The notes beneath the pieces are model-generated. The model was not told where the DNA came from and did no database searches. It worked only from the letters and a program-made list of their open reading frames with translations. DNA of 64,000 bases, from the NCBI RefSeq assembly GCF_913776855.1, contig NZ_CAJYQD010000043.1, forward strand, positions 1 through 64,000, in the 5' to 3' direction. Position 1 is the first letter of the stretch; every line of letters begins with the position of its first letter. The stretch is from an uncultured Sphingomonas sp. (GTDB taxonomy: Bacteria; Pseudomonadota; Alphaproteobacteria; Sphingomonadales; Sphingomonadaceae). This document shows positions 41,463-50,445 of the stretch, piece by piece. A program made the translations under genes and the position numbers.

Positions 41463-43043
41463 ATGCGTCTGTCGACGATCGACCTGATCGTGGTCGTGAT
41501 CTATGCGATCGGCATCTTCGGGCTTGCCCAATGGGTCAGCCGGGACAAGGGCGGGCGGCCAAAGGATTCGTCCGACTATTTCCTCGCGTCCAAGTCGCTG
41601 CCGTGGTGGGCGATCGGCGCGTCGCTGATCGCGGCGAACATCTCGGCCGAACAGATCGTCGGCATGGCGGGGTCGGGCTATGCCATCGGCCTGGCGATCG
41701 CATCCTATGAATGGATGGCGGCGCTGACGCTGCTGATCGTCGGCAAGTTCTTCCTGCCGATCTTCCTGCGCAACGAAATCTACACGATGCCGCAGTTCCT
41801 CGAACAGCGGTACGGTCCGTCGATCCGCACGCTGATGGCGGTGTTCTGGCTGGCGCTGTACGTGTTCGTGAACCTGACCAGCATCATCTGGCTCGGGTCG
41901 ATCGCGGTGACGCAGGTCGCGGGTGTGGACCAGACGGTGGCGCTGGTCGCCCTTGGCCTCTTCGCGCTGTTGTACCAGATCCGCGGCGGGTTGAAGGCGG
42001 TGGCGCTGACCGACATCGTGCAGGTCACGCTGCTCGTGTTCGGCGGCCTCACCATCTCGTACCTTACCCTGTCGCAGATCGGCGGTGACGCGGGTGTCCT
42101 GGGCGGCTTCCACGAACTGACCCGGCGCGCGCCCGAAAAGTTCGACATGATCCTGAGCGCGGACAATCCCTTCTACAAGGACCTGCCGGGCCTGTCGGTG
42201 CTGATCGGCGGCATGTGGATCGCCAACCTCAGCTATTGGGGGTTCAACCAGTATATCATCCAGCGCGCGCTCGCCGCCAAGTCGCTGCCCGAGGCGCAGA
42301 AGGGCATCGTCTTTGCCGCGTTCCTGAAGCTGCTGATGCCGCTGGTGATCGTGGTACCGGGCATTGCCGCCGTCGTACTGGCGCCCGACCTTGCCAAGCC
42401 CGACGAAGCTTATCCGACGATGATGCGGCTGCTGCCCTCCGGGCTGCTCGGCCTTGTCTTCGCAGCACTCATCGCCGCGATCATCGCGTCGACCGCGTCC
42501 AAGATCAATTCGATCGCGACGATCTTCACCCTCGACCTCTATGCCAAGCGTACCAGCGAGAGCGGGGAACTGGACAAGGCACAGGAACACAAGCTGGTCC
42601 GTATCGGCCGGATCGCTGCCAGCGTCGCGATCCTGATCGCCATTGTCGCGGCGAAACCGCTGCTGGGCGGCGCCGATCAGGCATTCCAGTTCATCCAGGA
42701 ATTTTCGGGCTTCTTTACGCCCGGCATCACCGTGATCTTCCTGCTCGGCCTGTTCTGGAAACGCGCGACCGAAGCTGGCGCGATCGGCGCGGCGATCGCC
42801 TCGGTCGTGCTGTCCTATCTGTTCCGCAGCTTCGCGCCGGGCATTCCGTTCATGGACCGGATGGGGCTGGTGTTCCTGCTCAGCCTTGCACTGGCGGTAG
42901 TGCTGTCGCTGATGCTGCGGGGGAAGGGGGACGCCAACCGCATTACGATGCAGGGCGTGTCGTTCGGCACTTCCACCGGGTTCAATATCGCCGGCCTCGG
43001 CGTCGTCCTGATCCTGATCGCTCTGTACGCGACATGGTGGTGA
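41463..43043 (+). CDS. SSS family sodium:sugar symporter
   Basis: A 526-residue transporter with about 14 spans, related to vSGLT. Blocks are SSDYFLASKSLPWWAIGASLIAANISAEQIVGMAGSGYAIGLAIASYEW, YTMPQFLEQRYG, and SYWGFNQYIIQRALAAKSLPEAQKG. It would import galactose, galactonate or a related sugar with sodium. ATG 41463 has GGGGAGGAA upstream. Its end overlaps the start of dgoK by ten bases, so it is the first gene of the operon. Confidence 0.93.
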   Translation: MRLSTIDLIVVVIYAIGIFGLAQWVSRDKGGRPKDSSDYFLASKSLPWWAIGASLIAANISAEQIVGMAGSGYAIGLAIASYEWMAALTLLIVGKFFLPIFLRNEIYTMPQFLEQRYGPSIRTLMAVFWLALYVFVNLTSIIWLGSIAVTQVAGVDQTVALVALGLFALLYQIRGGLKAVALTDIVQVTLLVFGGLTISYLTLSQIGGDAGVLGGFHELTRRAPEKFDMILSADNPFYKDLPGLSVLIGGMWIANLSYWGFNQYIIQRALAAKSLPEAQKGIVFAAFLKLLMPLVIVVPGIAAVVLAPDLAKPDEAYPTMMRLLPSGLLGLVFAALIAAIIASTASKINSIATIFTLDLYAKRTSESGELDKAQEHKLVRIGRIAASVAILIAIVAAKPLLGGADQAFQFIQEFSGFFTPGITVIFLLGLFWKRATEAGAIGAAIASVVLSYLFRSFAPGIPFMDRMGLVFLLSLALAVVLSLMLRGKGDANRITMQGVSFGTSTGFNIAGLGVVLILIALYATWW

Positions 43044-43903
43044 GCCCGTTCATCGCGATCGATTGGGGGACGACCAACCGTCGCGCCTATCGGGTCGAGG
43101 ACGGGCGGATCGTGGCCACGCTGCGGTCGGCGCAGGGGGTGTCCTCCACCCCCGCCGCCGCCTATCCCGCCGAACTGGCCGCGATCCGGGCGGAACTGGG
43201 CGACCTGCCGGTCTTGATGGCGGGCATGGTCGGATCGACGATCGGCTGGCGTGTCGCGCCCTATGTCGCGGTGCCGGCCGGCATCGCCGACATCGCCGCG
43301 CACCTGACGTGGATCGACGATCGTACCGCGATCGTGCCGGGCCTGTCGTTCGCGCGCGGGCGCCATGGCGACGTGATGCGCGGCGAGGAAGTGCAGCTGC
43401 TCGGCGCCGCGCTCGCCGGACAGGTGCCGCCCGACGCCCTGCTCTGCCAGCCCGGCACGCACTGCAAATGGGTCGAGCTGACCGATGGCGAGGTCGCTGC
43501 CTTCACCACGGCGATGACGGGCGAGATGTTCGCGCTGCTCAAGGGCGGTGGCGTGCTGGCCCCGCAACTCGCCGCGCCGGTATCCGCCGGCGAAGCCTTT
43601 CGCGAGGGCGTGCGCGAAGGGGCCAAGCGCGACCTTGCCGCCAGCCTGTTCGGCGTGCGCGCGAGCCATGTCCTCGGCCTGCGTGCCGACGCGGACGCCG
43701 CATCCTATGCCAGCGGCGTCCTGATCGGCAGCGACGTTGCGGCGCGGATCGGCGACGGGCGCGACGTCCACCTGGTCGCCGACGGCGATCTCGCCACGCT
43801 CTACGCCACCGCGATCGAGACGCTGGGCGGCCACGCCCTTGTCAGCGGGTGCGAGACTGCCTTTATCGCCGGTATCACCCAGATTCGAAAGTTGTCCGCA
43901 TGA
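43034..43903 (+). CDS. dgoK: 2-dehydro-3-deoxygalactonokinase
   Basis: A 289-residue kinase. It begins FIAIDWGTTNRRAYRVEDG, then VLMAGMVGSTIGW, PGLSFARG, QLLGAAL, and LCQPGTHCKWVEL, a set diagnostic of DgoK. It phosphorylates 2-keto-3-deoxygalactonate at position 6. The start lies within the symporter gene, and its stop overlaps the ATG of dgoA (ATGA, 43900-43903). The three genes are clearly translated as one unit. Confidence 0.95.
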   Translation: MVVSPFIAIDWGTTNRRAYRVEDGRIVATLRSAQGVSSTPAAAYPAELAAIRAELGDLPVLMAGMVGSTIGWRVAPYVAVPAGIADIAAHLTWIDDRTAIVPGLSFARGRHGDVMRGEEVQLLGAALAGQVPPDALLCQPGTHCKWVELTDGEVAAFTTAMTGEMFALLKGGGVLAPQLAAPVSAGEAFREGVREGAKRDLAASLFGVRASHVLGLRADADAASYASGVLIGSDVAARIGDGRDVHLVADGDLATLYATAIETLGGHALVSGCETAFIAGITQIRKLSA

Positions 43904-44538
43904 GCCATCTGACCGCGTTCGACGCCGCCTTTGCCCGCTGCCCGCTGGTCGCGATCCTGCGCGGGGTCCAGCCGCACGAGGCGGAGGCGATCGGCGACGC
44001 GCTGCTCGATGCGGGCTTCACTATCGTAGAGGTGCCGCTCAACTCGCCCGACCCGTATGAGAGCATCACCCGCCTGTCGAAGAAGCTGGAAGGCTATGCC
44101 GTCGTCGGCGCGGGCACCGTGCTGAACGTCGCGCAGGTGGCGCAGGTCGAGGCGGCGGGCGGTACGCTCATCATTTCCCCCAACGCCAACACCGCCGTCA
44201 TCGCGGCGGCGGCGGAACGCGGGCTGGTCGCCATGCCGGGCATCGCCACCCCGACCGAAGCCTTTGCCGCGCTCGACGCCGGGGCCGCCGCGCTGAAGCT
44301 GTTTCCTGCCGAAGCCGCCAGCCCCGCCGTGCTGAAGGCGATGCGCGCCGTCCTGCCGCGCGACGTGCGGATGCTGCCGGTCGGCGGCATCGTGCCGTCG
44401 GTGCTGGCCGACTGGCACAAGGCGGGGGCGGCCGGCTATGGTCTGGGATCGGCGCTGTACGTGCCGGGAATGGACGCCGAAACGGTCGGCGAACGCGCGC
44501 GGGCGTTCGTTGCGGCGTGGCAGGCGCTGGAGCGGTAG
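43900..44538 (+). CDS. dgoA: 2-dehydro-3-deoxy-6-phosphogalactonate aldolase
   Basis: A 212-residue class I aldolase of the KDPG/KDPGal family. Blocks are PLVAILRGVQPHEAEAIGDALLDAGFTIVEVPLNSPDP, GAGTVLNVAQV, and the Schiff-base Lys in AAALKLFPAEAASP. RGVQP and VPLNSP favour KDPGal over KDPG. It makes pyruvate and glyceraldehyde 3-phosphate. No galactonate dehydratase, lactonase or galactose dehydrogenase is adjacent. Confidence 0.94.
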   Translation: MSHLTAFDAAFARCPLVAILRGVQPHEAEAIGDALLDAGFTIVEVPLNSPDPYESITRLSKKLEGYAVVGAGTVLNVAQVAQVEAAGGTLIISPNANTAVIAAAAERGLVAMPGIATPTEAFAALDAGAAALKLFPAEAASPAVLKAMRAVLPRDVRMLPVGGIVPSVLADWHKAGAAGYGLGSALYVPGMDAETVGERARAFVAAWQALER

Positions 44539-44555
44539 GCGGCCCCATTCCCGTT

Positions 44556-44650
44556 CGTCACTCCCGCGCAGACGGGAGTCCATAAACGCCGATGTCGCGG
44601 CTCCGGCTGAACCGGCAGCGGGTATGGATTCCCCCTGCGCGGGAATGACG
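44556..44650 (+). repeat. 80-bp interspersed palindromic element, copy 3
   Basis: This copy lies in the gap after dgoA. It has the left hairpin (GTCACTCCCGC), the spacer with GATGTCGCGG and CTGAACCGGCAGCG, and the right hairpin ending GCGGGAATGACG. The order and spacing match the copy at 9273-9368, over 35 kb away. Confidence 0.8.
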
Positions 44651-44722
44651 GGCGTGGCGAAGGCGCATGCCGCCAATCCGTTGCCCACGGCAACCGAACG
44701 CGGCGTAGCGAGTTCCTCGACC

Positions 44723-45517
44723 ATGCCGACCCGCGCCCTTCGAACCAGCGACGCCTCGCCGATCGCCCGTGCCCTCCCGATCCTTTGCGCCGTGTCGCAG
44801 TTGTTGACCCCGCTCCTGCCGACGATCGGCATTGGGCGCAGCATCGGCGAACAGTCGAATATGGTGCGTACGCTGGTTACGCCGGCCGGCTGGGCATTCG
44901 CGACCTGGGGCGCGCTCTACACCGGCACGCTGGTCTTCGCGGTGTATCAGGCGCTGCCGAAACAGCGCGGCAATTCGCTGCTCGCGCGGCTACGCCTGCC
45001 TGCTGCGGGCGTGTTCCTCGGCAATGCCCTGTGGGCGGCCTATACGCAGGTGTTCGGCCTCAACTTTCCCTCGGCGATCATCATCCTGTTCACCCTCGCG
45101 TGCCTGATCGCGACGCTGCGGACCTTTTCCGGCTGGCCGCACGGATTTTCGGCCGGGGAACGGTGGTGTGCCGCGCTGCCGCTGACGGCATTGACCAGCT
45201 GGCTGACGGTCGCGTCGATCGTCAACATCGCTGCTTCGCTCCGCTTCCACGGGATCGATGCCGGCGCGACCGCTCCGCTGATCGCCGCGCTCCTGCTGCT
45301 CGTTGCAGGGGCGATCGCCGCGGCGGCACTCGTCGCGACGCGCGGTTGTCCGCCCTTCGCGCTGGTGTTCCTGTGGGCACTGGCCGCGATCTGGGCGGCA
45401 GGCGGACAGGCGGCGACGCTCGTCGCGCTCGCCGTCGTCGCGGCGGCATTGCTGGTGGTCGTCGGCACGTTCACCGGACTGTCGCGCGGCGGCGTGCGCC
45501 ACTGGATGGGGCGGTAG
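44723..45517 (+). CDS. Multi-span membrane protein, TspO/MBR-like
   Basis: A 264-residue protein with about eight membrane spans. The block VTPAGWAFATWGALYTGTLVFAVYQALP in the second span resembles the Pro-Ala-Gly-Trp-Ala-Phe signature of long TspO-related (tryptophan-rich sensory) proteins. The rest, with NALWAAYTQVFGLN, fits that broader group. Ligand and role are unknown. ATG 44723 is used; the frame is open upstream through a repeat. It is convergent with nadA, seven bases away. Confidence 0.65.
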   Translation: MPTRALRTSDASPIARALPILCAVSQLLTPLLPTIGIGRSIGEQSNMVRTLVTPAGWAFATWGALYTGTLVFAVYQALPKQRGNSLLARLRLPAAGVFLGNALWAAYTQVFGLNFPSAIIILFTLACLIATLRTFSGWPHGFSAGERWCAALPLTALTSWLTVASIVNIAASLRFHGIDAGATAPLIAALLLLVAGAIAAAALVATRGCPPFALVFLWALAAIWAAGGQAATLVALAVVAAALLVVVGTFTGLSRGGVRHWMGR

Positions 45518-45524
45518 GGGCGCC

Positions 45525-46520
45525 TTACCCCGCGCGCAGCGGCCCCAGATCGCCCAGCCCCACCGTGCCGCTGGCCATAGCCAGCATCCGGTCGAGCGAC
45601 ACCTTCGCCTTCACGCGCAGCCCCTCTTCGATCTCGATCCGCGGCGACAGGTCGCGCAGCGCGATGTAGAGCTTTTCCAGCGTGTTGAGCGCCATATACG
45701 GGCAGATATTGCAGTTGCAGTTGCCGTCCGCGCCCGGCGCGCCGATGAAGCGCTTGTTGGGCAGCGCCTTTTCCATCTGGTGGATGATGTGCGGTTCGGT
45801 CGCGACGATCAGCGTGTCGCCGGGAAATTCGCTGGCATAGGACAGGATGCCGCTGGTCGACCCGACATAATCGGCATGGTCGAGGATGATCGCCGGACAT
45901 TCGGGATGCGCCGCGACCGGCGCGTCCGGATACTGCGCCTTGAGCTTCAGCAATTCGGTTTCGCTGAACGCCTCGTGCACGATGCACACGCCCGGCCACA
46001 GCAGCATGTCGCGCCCGGTCTTGCGCATCAGGTAGCCGCCGAGATTGCGGTCGGGACCGAAGATCACCTTCTGGTCGGCGGGCAGCTGCGACAGGATCTT
46101 TTCCGCCGAGGACGAGGTGACGATGATGTCGCTGAGCGCCTTCACCTCGGTTGAGCAGTTGATATAGGTCAGCGCGATGTGGTCGGGATGCTCCGCACGA
46201 AACGCGGCGAACTGTTCGGGCGGGCAGCTGTCCTCCAGCGAACAGCCGGCGTCCATGTCGGGCAGGATCACCGTCTTGTCGGGCGACAGGATCTTGGCCG
46301 TCTCCGCCATGAAGCGCACGCCACAGAACGCGATGACATCGGCATCGGTCGCCGCCGCCTTTCGGCTGAGGTCGAGGCTGTCGCCGACGAAATCGGCAAG
46401 GTCCTGAATCTCGGGCTTCTGGTAATAATGGCCGAGGATGACGGCGTTGCGCTCACGGCGCAGCCGGTCAATTTCGGCCAGCAGGTCGGTGCCGGTGGGC
46501 AATTCGGTGCGCGCGTTCAT
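45525..46520 (-). CDS. nadA: Quinolinate synthase A
   Basis: A 331-residue iron-sulfur enzyme of NAD synthesis that joins iminoaspartate and dihydroxyacetone phosphate. Three Cys for the [4Fe-4S] cluster are seen in [10 protein letters not shown], in [10 protein letters not shown] and in [10 protein letters not shown]. The blocks [23 protein letters not shown] and [14 protein letters not shown] are diagnostic. Two ATG codons stand in a row; the second (46520) has better spacing to GGGAG. NadB and NadC genes are not in the window. Confidence 0.96.
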   Translation of the reverse strand: MNARTELPTGTDLLAEIDRLRRERNAVILGHYYQKPEIQDLADFVGDSLDLSRKAAATDADVIAFCGVRFMAETAKILSPDKTVILPDMDAGCSLEDSCPPEQFAAFRAEHPDHIALTYINCSTEVKALSDIIVTSSSAEKILSQLPADQKVIFGPDRNLGGYLMRKTGRDMLLWPGVCIVHEAFSETELLKLKAQYPDAPVAAHPECPAIILDHADYVGSTSGILSYASEFPGDTLIVATEPHIIHQMEKALPNKRFIGAPGADGNCNCNICPYMALNTLEKLYIALRDLSPRIEIEEGLRVKAKVSLDRMLAMASGTVGLGDLGPLRAG

Positions 46521-46596
46521 CATCGTCTCCCTGTGGCCCTGCCCCTAGGTCGGTCCCGGTGTGTCTGCAAGTCGCGCTTCGTACGTTCGCGACTGC

Positions 46597-46681
46597 CGTA
46601 CCCCCGCGCAGGCGGGGGTCCAGGGTAACAATCGCAAGCCTTGGCTCTGTTTGACTCTAAACCCCTGCCTGCGCGGGGGTA
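46597..46681. repeat. Inverted pair of palindromic repeats (class 2)
   Basis: GTACCCCCGCGCAGGCGGGGGTCCAG-type unit at the left and its near reverse complement at 46654-46681, with a 30-base spacer. It fills most of the gap between nadA and the DUF4230 gene. It is closely related to the pair at 10264. Confidence 0.72.
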
Positions 46682-46700
46682 CGGTCAACGTCAATCGGCC

Positions 46701-47417
46701 CTATCGCCGGTTGCCCAGCACCTCTGCCGGCGGGGCCGAGACGTCCCAGCGTTCGCCACCCCGCGCACTCCGTTCGGCCGGGAAGGTGACGACCACCCGC
46801 ACATCGCCCTCGCCCGCCGCCGCCAGCGGGGCGGCCAGCACGCGGGCCAGTCCGGCCCGTGCCAGCTCGCGCGCCTGTGCCAGCCGTTCGGGGCTGCGCG
46901 CCTCGCGTTCTGCACGGCCCTGTGCCACCGCCGACACGCGCTGTGCCAGCGCCGATGCCGCTTCGCGCGAGACATACAGGCCGTTGGTCTGCACCAGCGT
47001 CCGTCCCGCCTCGTCGATATTCGGCTTCGCGACGGTCACGTCCGGCGCATCGACCACCAGCGTGCGCGTATCCGCCGACCAGCTGAGCGCGCCTTCGCCG
47101 ATGCCGCCCAGATCCACGAAATAATCGACCGAATAGGGCATCTTCACCACCTGATCGCTGCGCAGCCAGCCGAAACCGCGCACGTCGCTGGCTGTCGCCT
47201 GCAACGTGCCGGACAGCGACGCGACCTTGAGCGCACTGGCCCCCGACAGCCGCGCGGTGATGATCCGCGTCACCGCCTGCCCGCTATCGGGTTCGGTGGT
47301 GACGGTGTATTTCTCCTCATAGTGCCGCCACAGCGCCCAGCCGCCGACCGCCAGCGCCAGCAGCACGACGACCGCCACACCCAGTCGAAGTGCCTGCGGC
47401 CTCACATGCGATGCCAT
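46701..47417 (-). CDS. DUF4230 family membrane-anchored protein
   Basis: A 238-residue protein with one N-terminal membrane span (LGVAVVVLLALAVGGWALW). The soluble part, with RIITARLSGASALKVASLSGT, VVKMPYSVDYFVDL and LVVDAPDVTVAKPNID, matches the DUF4230 pattern. It ends with an Ala/Arg-rich helix. The start overlaps the end of the upstream MBL-fold gene by 16 bases, so the genes are coupled. The function is unknown. Confidence 0.75.
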   Translation of the reverse strand: MASHVRPQALRLGVAVVVLLALAVGGWALWRHYEEKYTVTTEPDSGQAVTRIITARLSGASALKVASLSGTLQATASDVRGFGWLRSDQVVKMPYSVDYFVDLGGIGEGALSWSADTRTLVVDAPDVTVAKPNIDEAGRTLVQTNGLYVSREAASALAQRVSAVAQGRAEREARSPERLAQARELARAGLARVLAAPLAAAGEGDVRVVVTFPAERSARGGERWDVSAPPAEVLGNRR

Positions 47418-48259
47418 GTCGCGCCCTCCTGTCGCACGATCCCGCGCCGCTCCATGTCGATCAGATGCGCCAGCACCGATCGCTCCGCCGCGCCCAGCAA
47501 TCTGGGATGCAGCCCCGCATACATGGCCGCGACCATGGCGGGGATGTCCTGCGTACCGCGCTCGATCACCCGCGTGATCTGCCCCTCGCGCTGCCTGCGG
47601 TGGCCCAGCATCCCGCGCACCAGCCGCCGGGGATTGTCGACCTGATCGCCATGCGCGGGATAATAGACCCGGTCCTCGCGTTCCAGCAGCTTGTCGAGGC
47701 TGGCCATATAGTCGCCCATGTCGCCATCGGGCGGAGACACGATCGTCGTCGACCAGCCCATGACATGATCGCCGCTGAACAATGCACCCGTCTCCGGCAG
47801 GGCGAAGGCGAGGTGGTTCGACGTGTGTCCCGGCGTCGCGACCGCGACCAGCGTCCAGCCATCGCCCGCCACCCTGTCGCCATCGCCCAGCACCCGGTCG
47901 GGACGATAGTCGACATCGAACGCCGCATCGGCGCGCGGGCCGGCATCGTCCATCGTCAGCGCAGCGCAGCCGATGATCGGCGCACCGGTCCGGTCCGCCA
48001 GCGGCCGGGCGCCCGGACTATGGTCGCGGTGGGTGTGGGTACACAGGATCGCCGCGACCTGCCGGTCGCCGACCGCCGCCAGCAGGGCGCCCAGATGCGC
48101 GTCGTCGACCGGCCCCGGATCGATGATCGCAACCGCGCCGCTGCCGCCGACGACGAAGCTCTGTGTACCGGTATGGGTATAGGGCGATGCGTTGCGCGCT
48201 AGTACCCGCGTCACCAGCGGTTCGAGCGGCTGGGCCATGCCGGGGGGAAATTCAGCCAT
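47402..48259 (-). CDS. MBL-fold metallo-hydrolase with winged-helix tail (LACTB2-like)
   Basis: A 285-residue protein. The metal motif is ILCTHTHRDHSPGARPL (HxHxDH form), with later GHTSNHLAF, FSGDHVMGW and PAHGDQVDNP. The C-terminal 70 residues form the small winged helix seen in LACTB2-type proteins. Members are hydrolases of thioesters or RNA; this is not a class B beta-lactamase by its motifs. It follows the BlaR1-like gene by 111 bases on the same strand. Confidence 0.85.
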   Translation of the reverse strand: MAEFPPGMAQPLEPLVTRVLARNASPYTHTGTQSFVVGGSGAVAIIDPGPVDDAHLGALLAAVGDRQVAAILCTHTHRDHSPGARPLADRTGAPIIGCAALTMDDAGPRADAAFDVDYRPDRVLGDGDRVAGDGWTLVAVATPGHTSNHLAFALPETGALFSGDHVMGWSTTIVSPPDGDMGDYMASLDKLLEREDRVYYPAHGDQVDNPRRLVRGMLGHRRQREGQITRVIERGTQDIPAMVAAMYAGLHPRLLGAAERSVLAHLIDMERRGIVRQEGATWHRM

Positions 48260-48370
48260 TGCCCTGCGACATGGCGGCTGGGGCGGTGCGATGCAAGACG
48301 ATGGGCCGGCCGGCGCATTGCCAACCGGCCCTGTCGCGAACGAACGGGGCAGAACGTCCGCGAACCTGGT

Positions 48371-50038
48371 TTAGTCCTTTTCGGCCATCTCTGCCTGAAC
48401 CTCGCGAATGCTGTCGTCGATCCCCTCCAGCGCGCTGCGGCGGGCGATGGCAGGCATATCCTGATTGGCGGCGATCGACGCCCGCGCCGAGCGCAATCCG
48501 GCCAGCGCCGCCTGCAGCCCCTGCCGGGCATATTTTTCGCCCTGCGCCGCCTGCAACTGCCCCTGCGCCGCGCGTTCCGCACCGAGCGCAGCCAGCTTTG
48601 CACCCTGCTGGGCCTGGAACTCGGCATTGCGGGTGATGAGCCTGATGCGGTCGGAACAGATCGTGGTAACCTGCTTGCCACCTTCGGTCCGCGTCACGGT
48701 GGTCTGGGTACCGGGGCCGCAATCGGCGTTGACGATCTTGATCTGGGGGATGTTGCTGACCGTCTCGCCCAGCAGCTTGCCGTTGGCGTCGAAACGCTGG
48801 ACGACGATCTTGCGCACGCCATCGTCGCTGCGCATCGTGAATTGACGGGGCCTGCCGTTTGCCGTCGGGGCGCTGCCGGACGGCTGCAACTGCGTGCTGA
48901 GGCTCGACGCGGCGGGAACAACCATGATCCTCGGCGTCGACGCGGCGGCCGGCACCACCGGCTGCGTCGCGGGTGCAGGTTCGGCGGCGATTACCGGCAG
49001 CGTGGCGGCCTGTGCCGGTACGATCGCCGCTACGGGAGCGAGGACGTCGGCGGCCTGCGCCTCGACCTGCGCGAACTCCACGCCGGTCGCGGTTTCGACC
49101 TTCGACCGGATCGTCTCCGCCGCCTTGGTCCCCGACGCGGTCATCCCCAGCCCGATGATGGCAAGGGTCAGCGTGGCACCGCCAGCGATGCGACGGGTGG
49201 CGGGCGACATCACCCGGTGCTTCGACAACATGACGAGTCTCCCTTTCAGTTCGTTGACGCTGTGCAGGTGGCAGGCGGCGGACAGCGCCTGGCCATGCGC
49301 GGACTTGACGATGGCGGTGGCATAGGCGTGGCGGACGCCCGGTGTGGCGCGGGCCAGCACCATCGCGTCGCACGCCATTTCCTGATCGGCGCGGAACGCC
49401 CGGAAGGCGCGCCACGCGACCGGATTGAACCAATGGCAACCGAGTATGACCAGTGCGACCCAGTTCGCGGCCAGATCGCCACGGGCATGGTGGCCCAGCT
49501 CGTGTGCCAGCGCCAACGCCTGTTCGCGTTCGTCATAGCGATCGCGGAAATCGACCGGCATCGCGACGTAGCGGCGCAACACGCCGAAGGCGAGCGGCCC
49601 GGCGGCATGGCGGCTCTCGATCATCTGGACATGGCCGCCCGCGACGCCCCTGGCCCGGCCCGATGCCAGCACCTTCGCGCAGAAGCGGCTGTGCTGCACG
49701 ATATGCCATGCGACGAACGCGACCGCACCCAGCAGCCACAACGCGACGACGATCAACGGCACGTCGGCCATCCCCCATCCCTGCGGCAACGCGGGCACCT
49801 CGGCGACGGGTACGCCCAGCATGATGACGCCGGGGTCGGTCGCCGCGCCGATCGGATGGAATTCCACCGGGCGCCAGTTGTCGGGAAGGGGCGGCAGGAT
49901 CATGCGCAACGCGGGCAGCGCCCACAGCGCATAGGCCGCCTGCGGACCGAAGCGCCGCGCGACGAGGCCGCGCAACATCAGCACCAGCAGCATCAGCAGC
50001 GTCGTCGCCGCGATCGTCTCCACCGCCCATCCGATCAT
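48371..50038 (-). CDS. M56 (BlaR1-type) membrane metallopeptidase with atypical sensor tail
   Basis: A 555-residue protein. Four N-terminal spans surround the zinc site HELGHHARGD (His179, Glu180, His183) with the third ligand near Glu220 in ADQEMACDAM. A further span lies near 290-312. BlaR1 and MecR1 then carry a penicillin-binding domain with SxxK. Here the periplasmic tail is an Ala/Pro-rich linker, a small domain with two Cys (ADCGPGTQ and TTICSDR) and a long Ala/Gln-rich coiled-coil region. The protein would sense some other envelope cue and release the BlaI-type repressor by proteolysis. Confidence 0.85.
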   Translation of the reverse strand: MIGWAVETIAATTLLMLLVLMLRGLVARRFGPQAAYALWALPALRMILPPLPDNWRPVEFHPIGAATDPGVIMLGVPVAEVPALPQGWGMADVPLIVVALWLLGAVAFVAWHIVQHSRFCAKVLASGRARGVAGGHVQMIESRHAAGPLAFGVLRRYVAMPVDFRDRYDEREQALALAHELGHHARGDLAANWVALVILGCHWFNPVAWRAFRAFRADQEMACDAMVLARATPGVRHAYATAIVKSAHGQALSAACHLHSVNELKGRLVMLSKHRVMSPATRRIAGGATLTLAIIGLGMTASGTKAAETIRSKVETATGVEFAQVEAQAADVLAPVAAIVPAQAATLPVIAAEPAPATQPVVPAAASTPRIMVVPAASSLSTQLQPSGSAPTANGRPRQFTMRSDDGVRKIVVQRFDANGKLLGETVSNIPQIKIVNADCGPGTQTTVTRTEGGKQVTTICSDRIRLITRNAEFQAQQGAKLAALGAERAAQGQLQAAQGEKYARQGLQAALAGLRSARASIAANQDMPAIARRSALEGIDDSIREVQAEMAEKD

Positions 50039-50403
50039 TGTTTCAGCGCCTTTAACAGAGCCTCGATCTCGTTGATTTCGCGCGCGCTCAGCTGGTCGCG
50101 TTCGGCCAGATGCGCGACCAGCGGCGTCAGGCTGCCGCCGAACAGCTTGTCGATGAACCGCTGCGATTCACCCGCGACATATTCCTCGCGCGCGACCAGC
50201 GGGCGGTAGCGATAGCGCCGCCCGTCCTCCTCCGCGCCGACCACGTCCTTCGCCAGCAACCGTCCGAGCAGTGTCTTGACGGTGTTCGCGGTCCAGCCGC
50301 GCGCCGGGGCGACGCGTTCGACCACCTCCTGCGCGGTGAGCGGGTTCTTGTCCCAGAGCACTTCCATCACGGCGTGCTCGGCATCGCTGATTCGTTCGGC
50401 CAT
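50035..50403 (-). CDS. BlaI/MecI/CopY family repressor
   Basis: A 122-residue winged-helix repressor. The blocks ISDAEHAVMEVLWDKNPLTAQEVVERV, RGWTANTVKTLLGRLLAKDVVG and YRYRPLVAREEYV are typical. BlaI-type dimers are cut by the M56 partner, whose start overlaps its stop (ATGA, 50035-50038). ATG 50403 is used; TTG 50409 is in frame. Dyads just upstream are candidate operators. Confidence 0.92.
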   Translation of the reverse strand: MAERISDAEHAVMEVLWDKNPLTAQEVVERVAPARGWTANTVKTLLGRLLAKDVVGAEEDGRRYRYRPLVAREEYVAGESQRFIDKLFGGSLTPLVAHLAERDQLSAREINEIEALLKALKQ

Positions 50404-50407
50404 GGGC

Positions 50408-50445
50408 AATGACTACACCCGTGGTCATTTCGTTTACAAGCGTAA
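50408..50445 (-). promoter_or_regulatory. Candidate BlaI-type operators (two dyads)
   Basis: Dyad one: AATGACTAC (50408-50416) and GTGGTCATT (50421-50429) are reverse complements at 8 of 9 positions, with a four-base spacer and an ACTACA core like the TACA-N2-TGTA consensus of the family. Dyad two: TTAC (50434-50437) and GTAA (50442-50445). Both stand immediately upstream of the repressor start, as expected for self-regulation. Confidence 0.5.

Noticed and set aside
47402..48259. MBL-fold gene downstream of blaR1-like gene as a class B beta-lactamase
   Set aside because: Its HTHRDH motif and C-terminal winged helix match LACTB2-type hydrolases, and no secretion signal is present.
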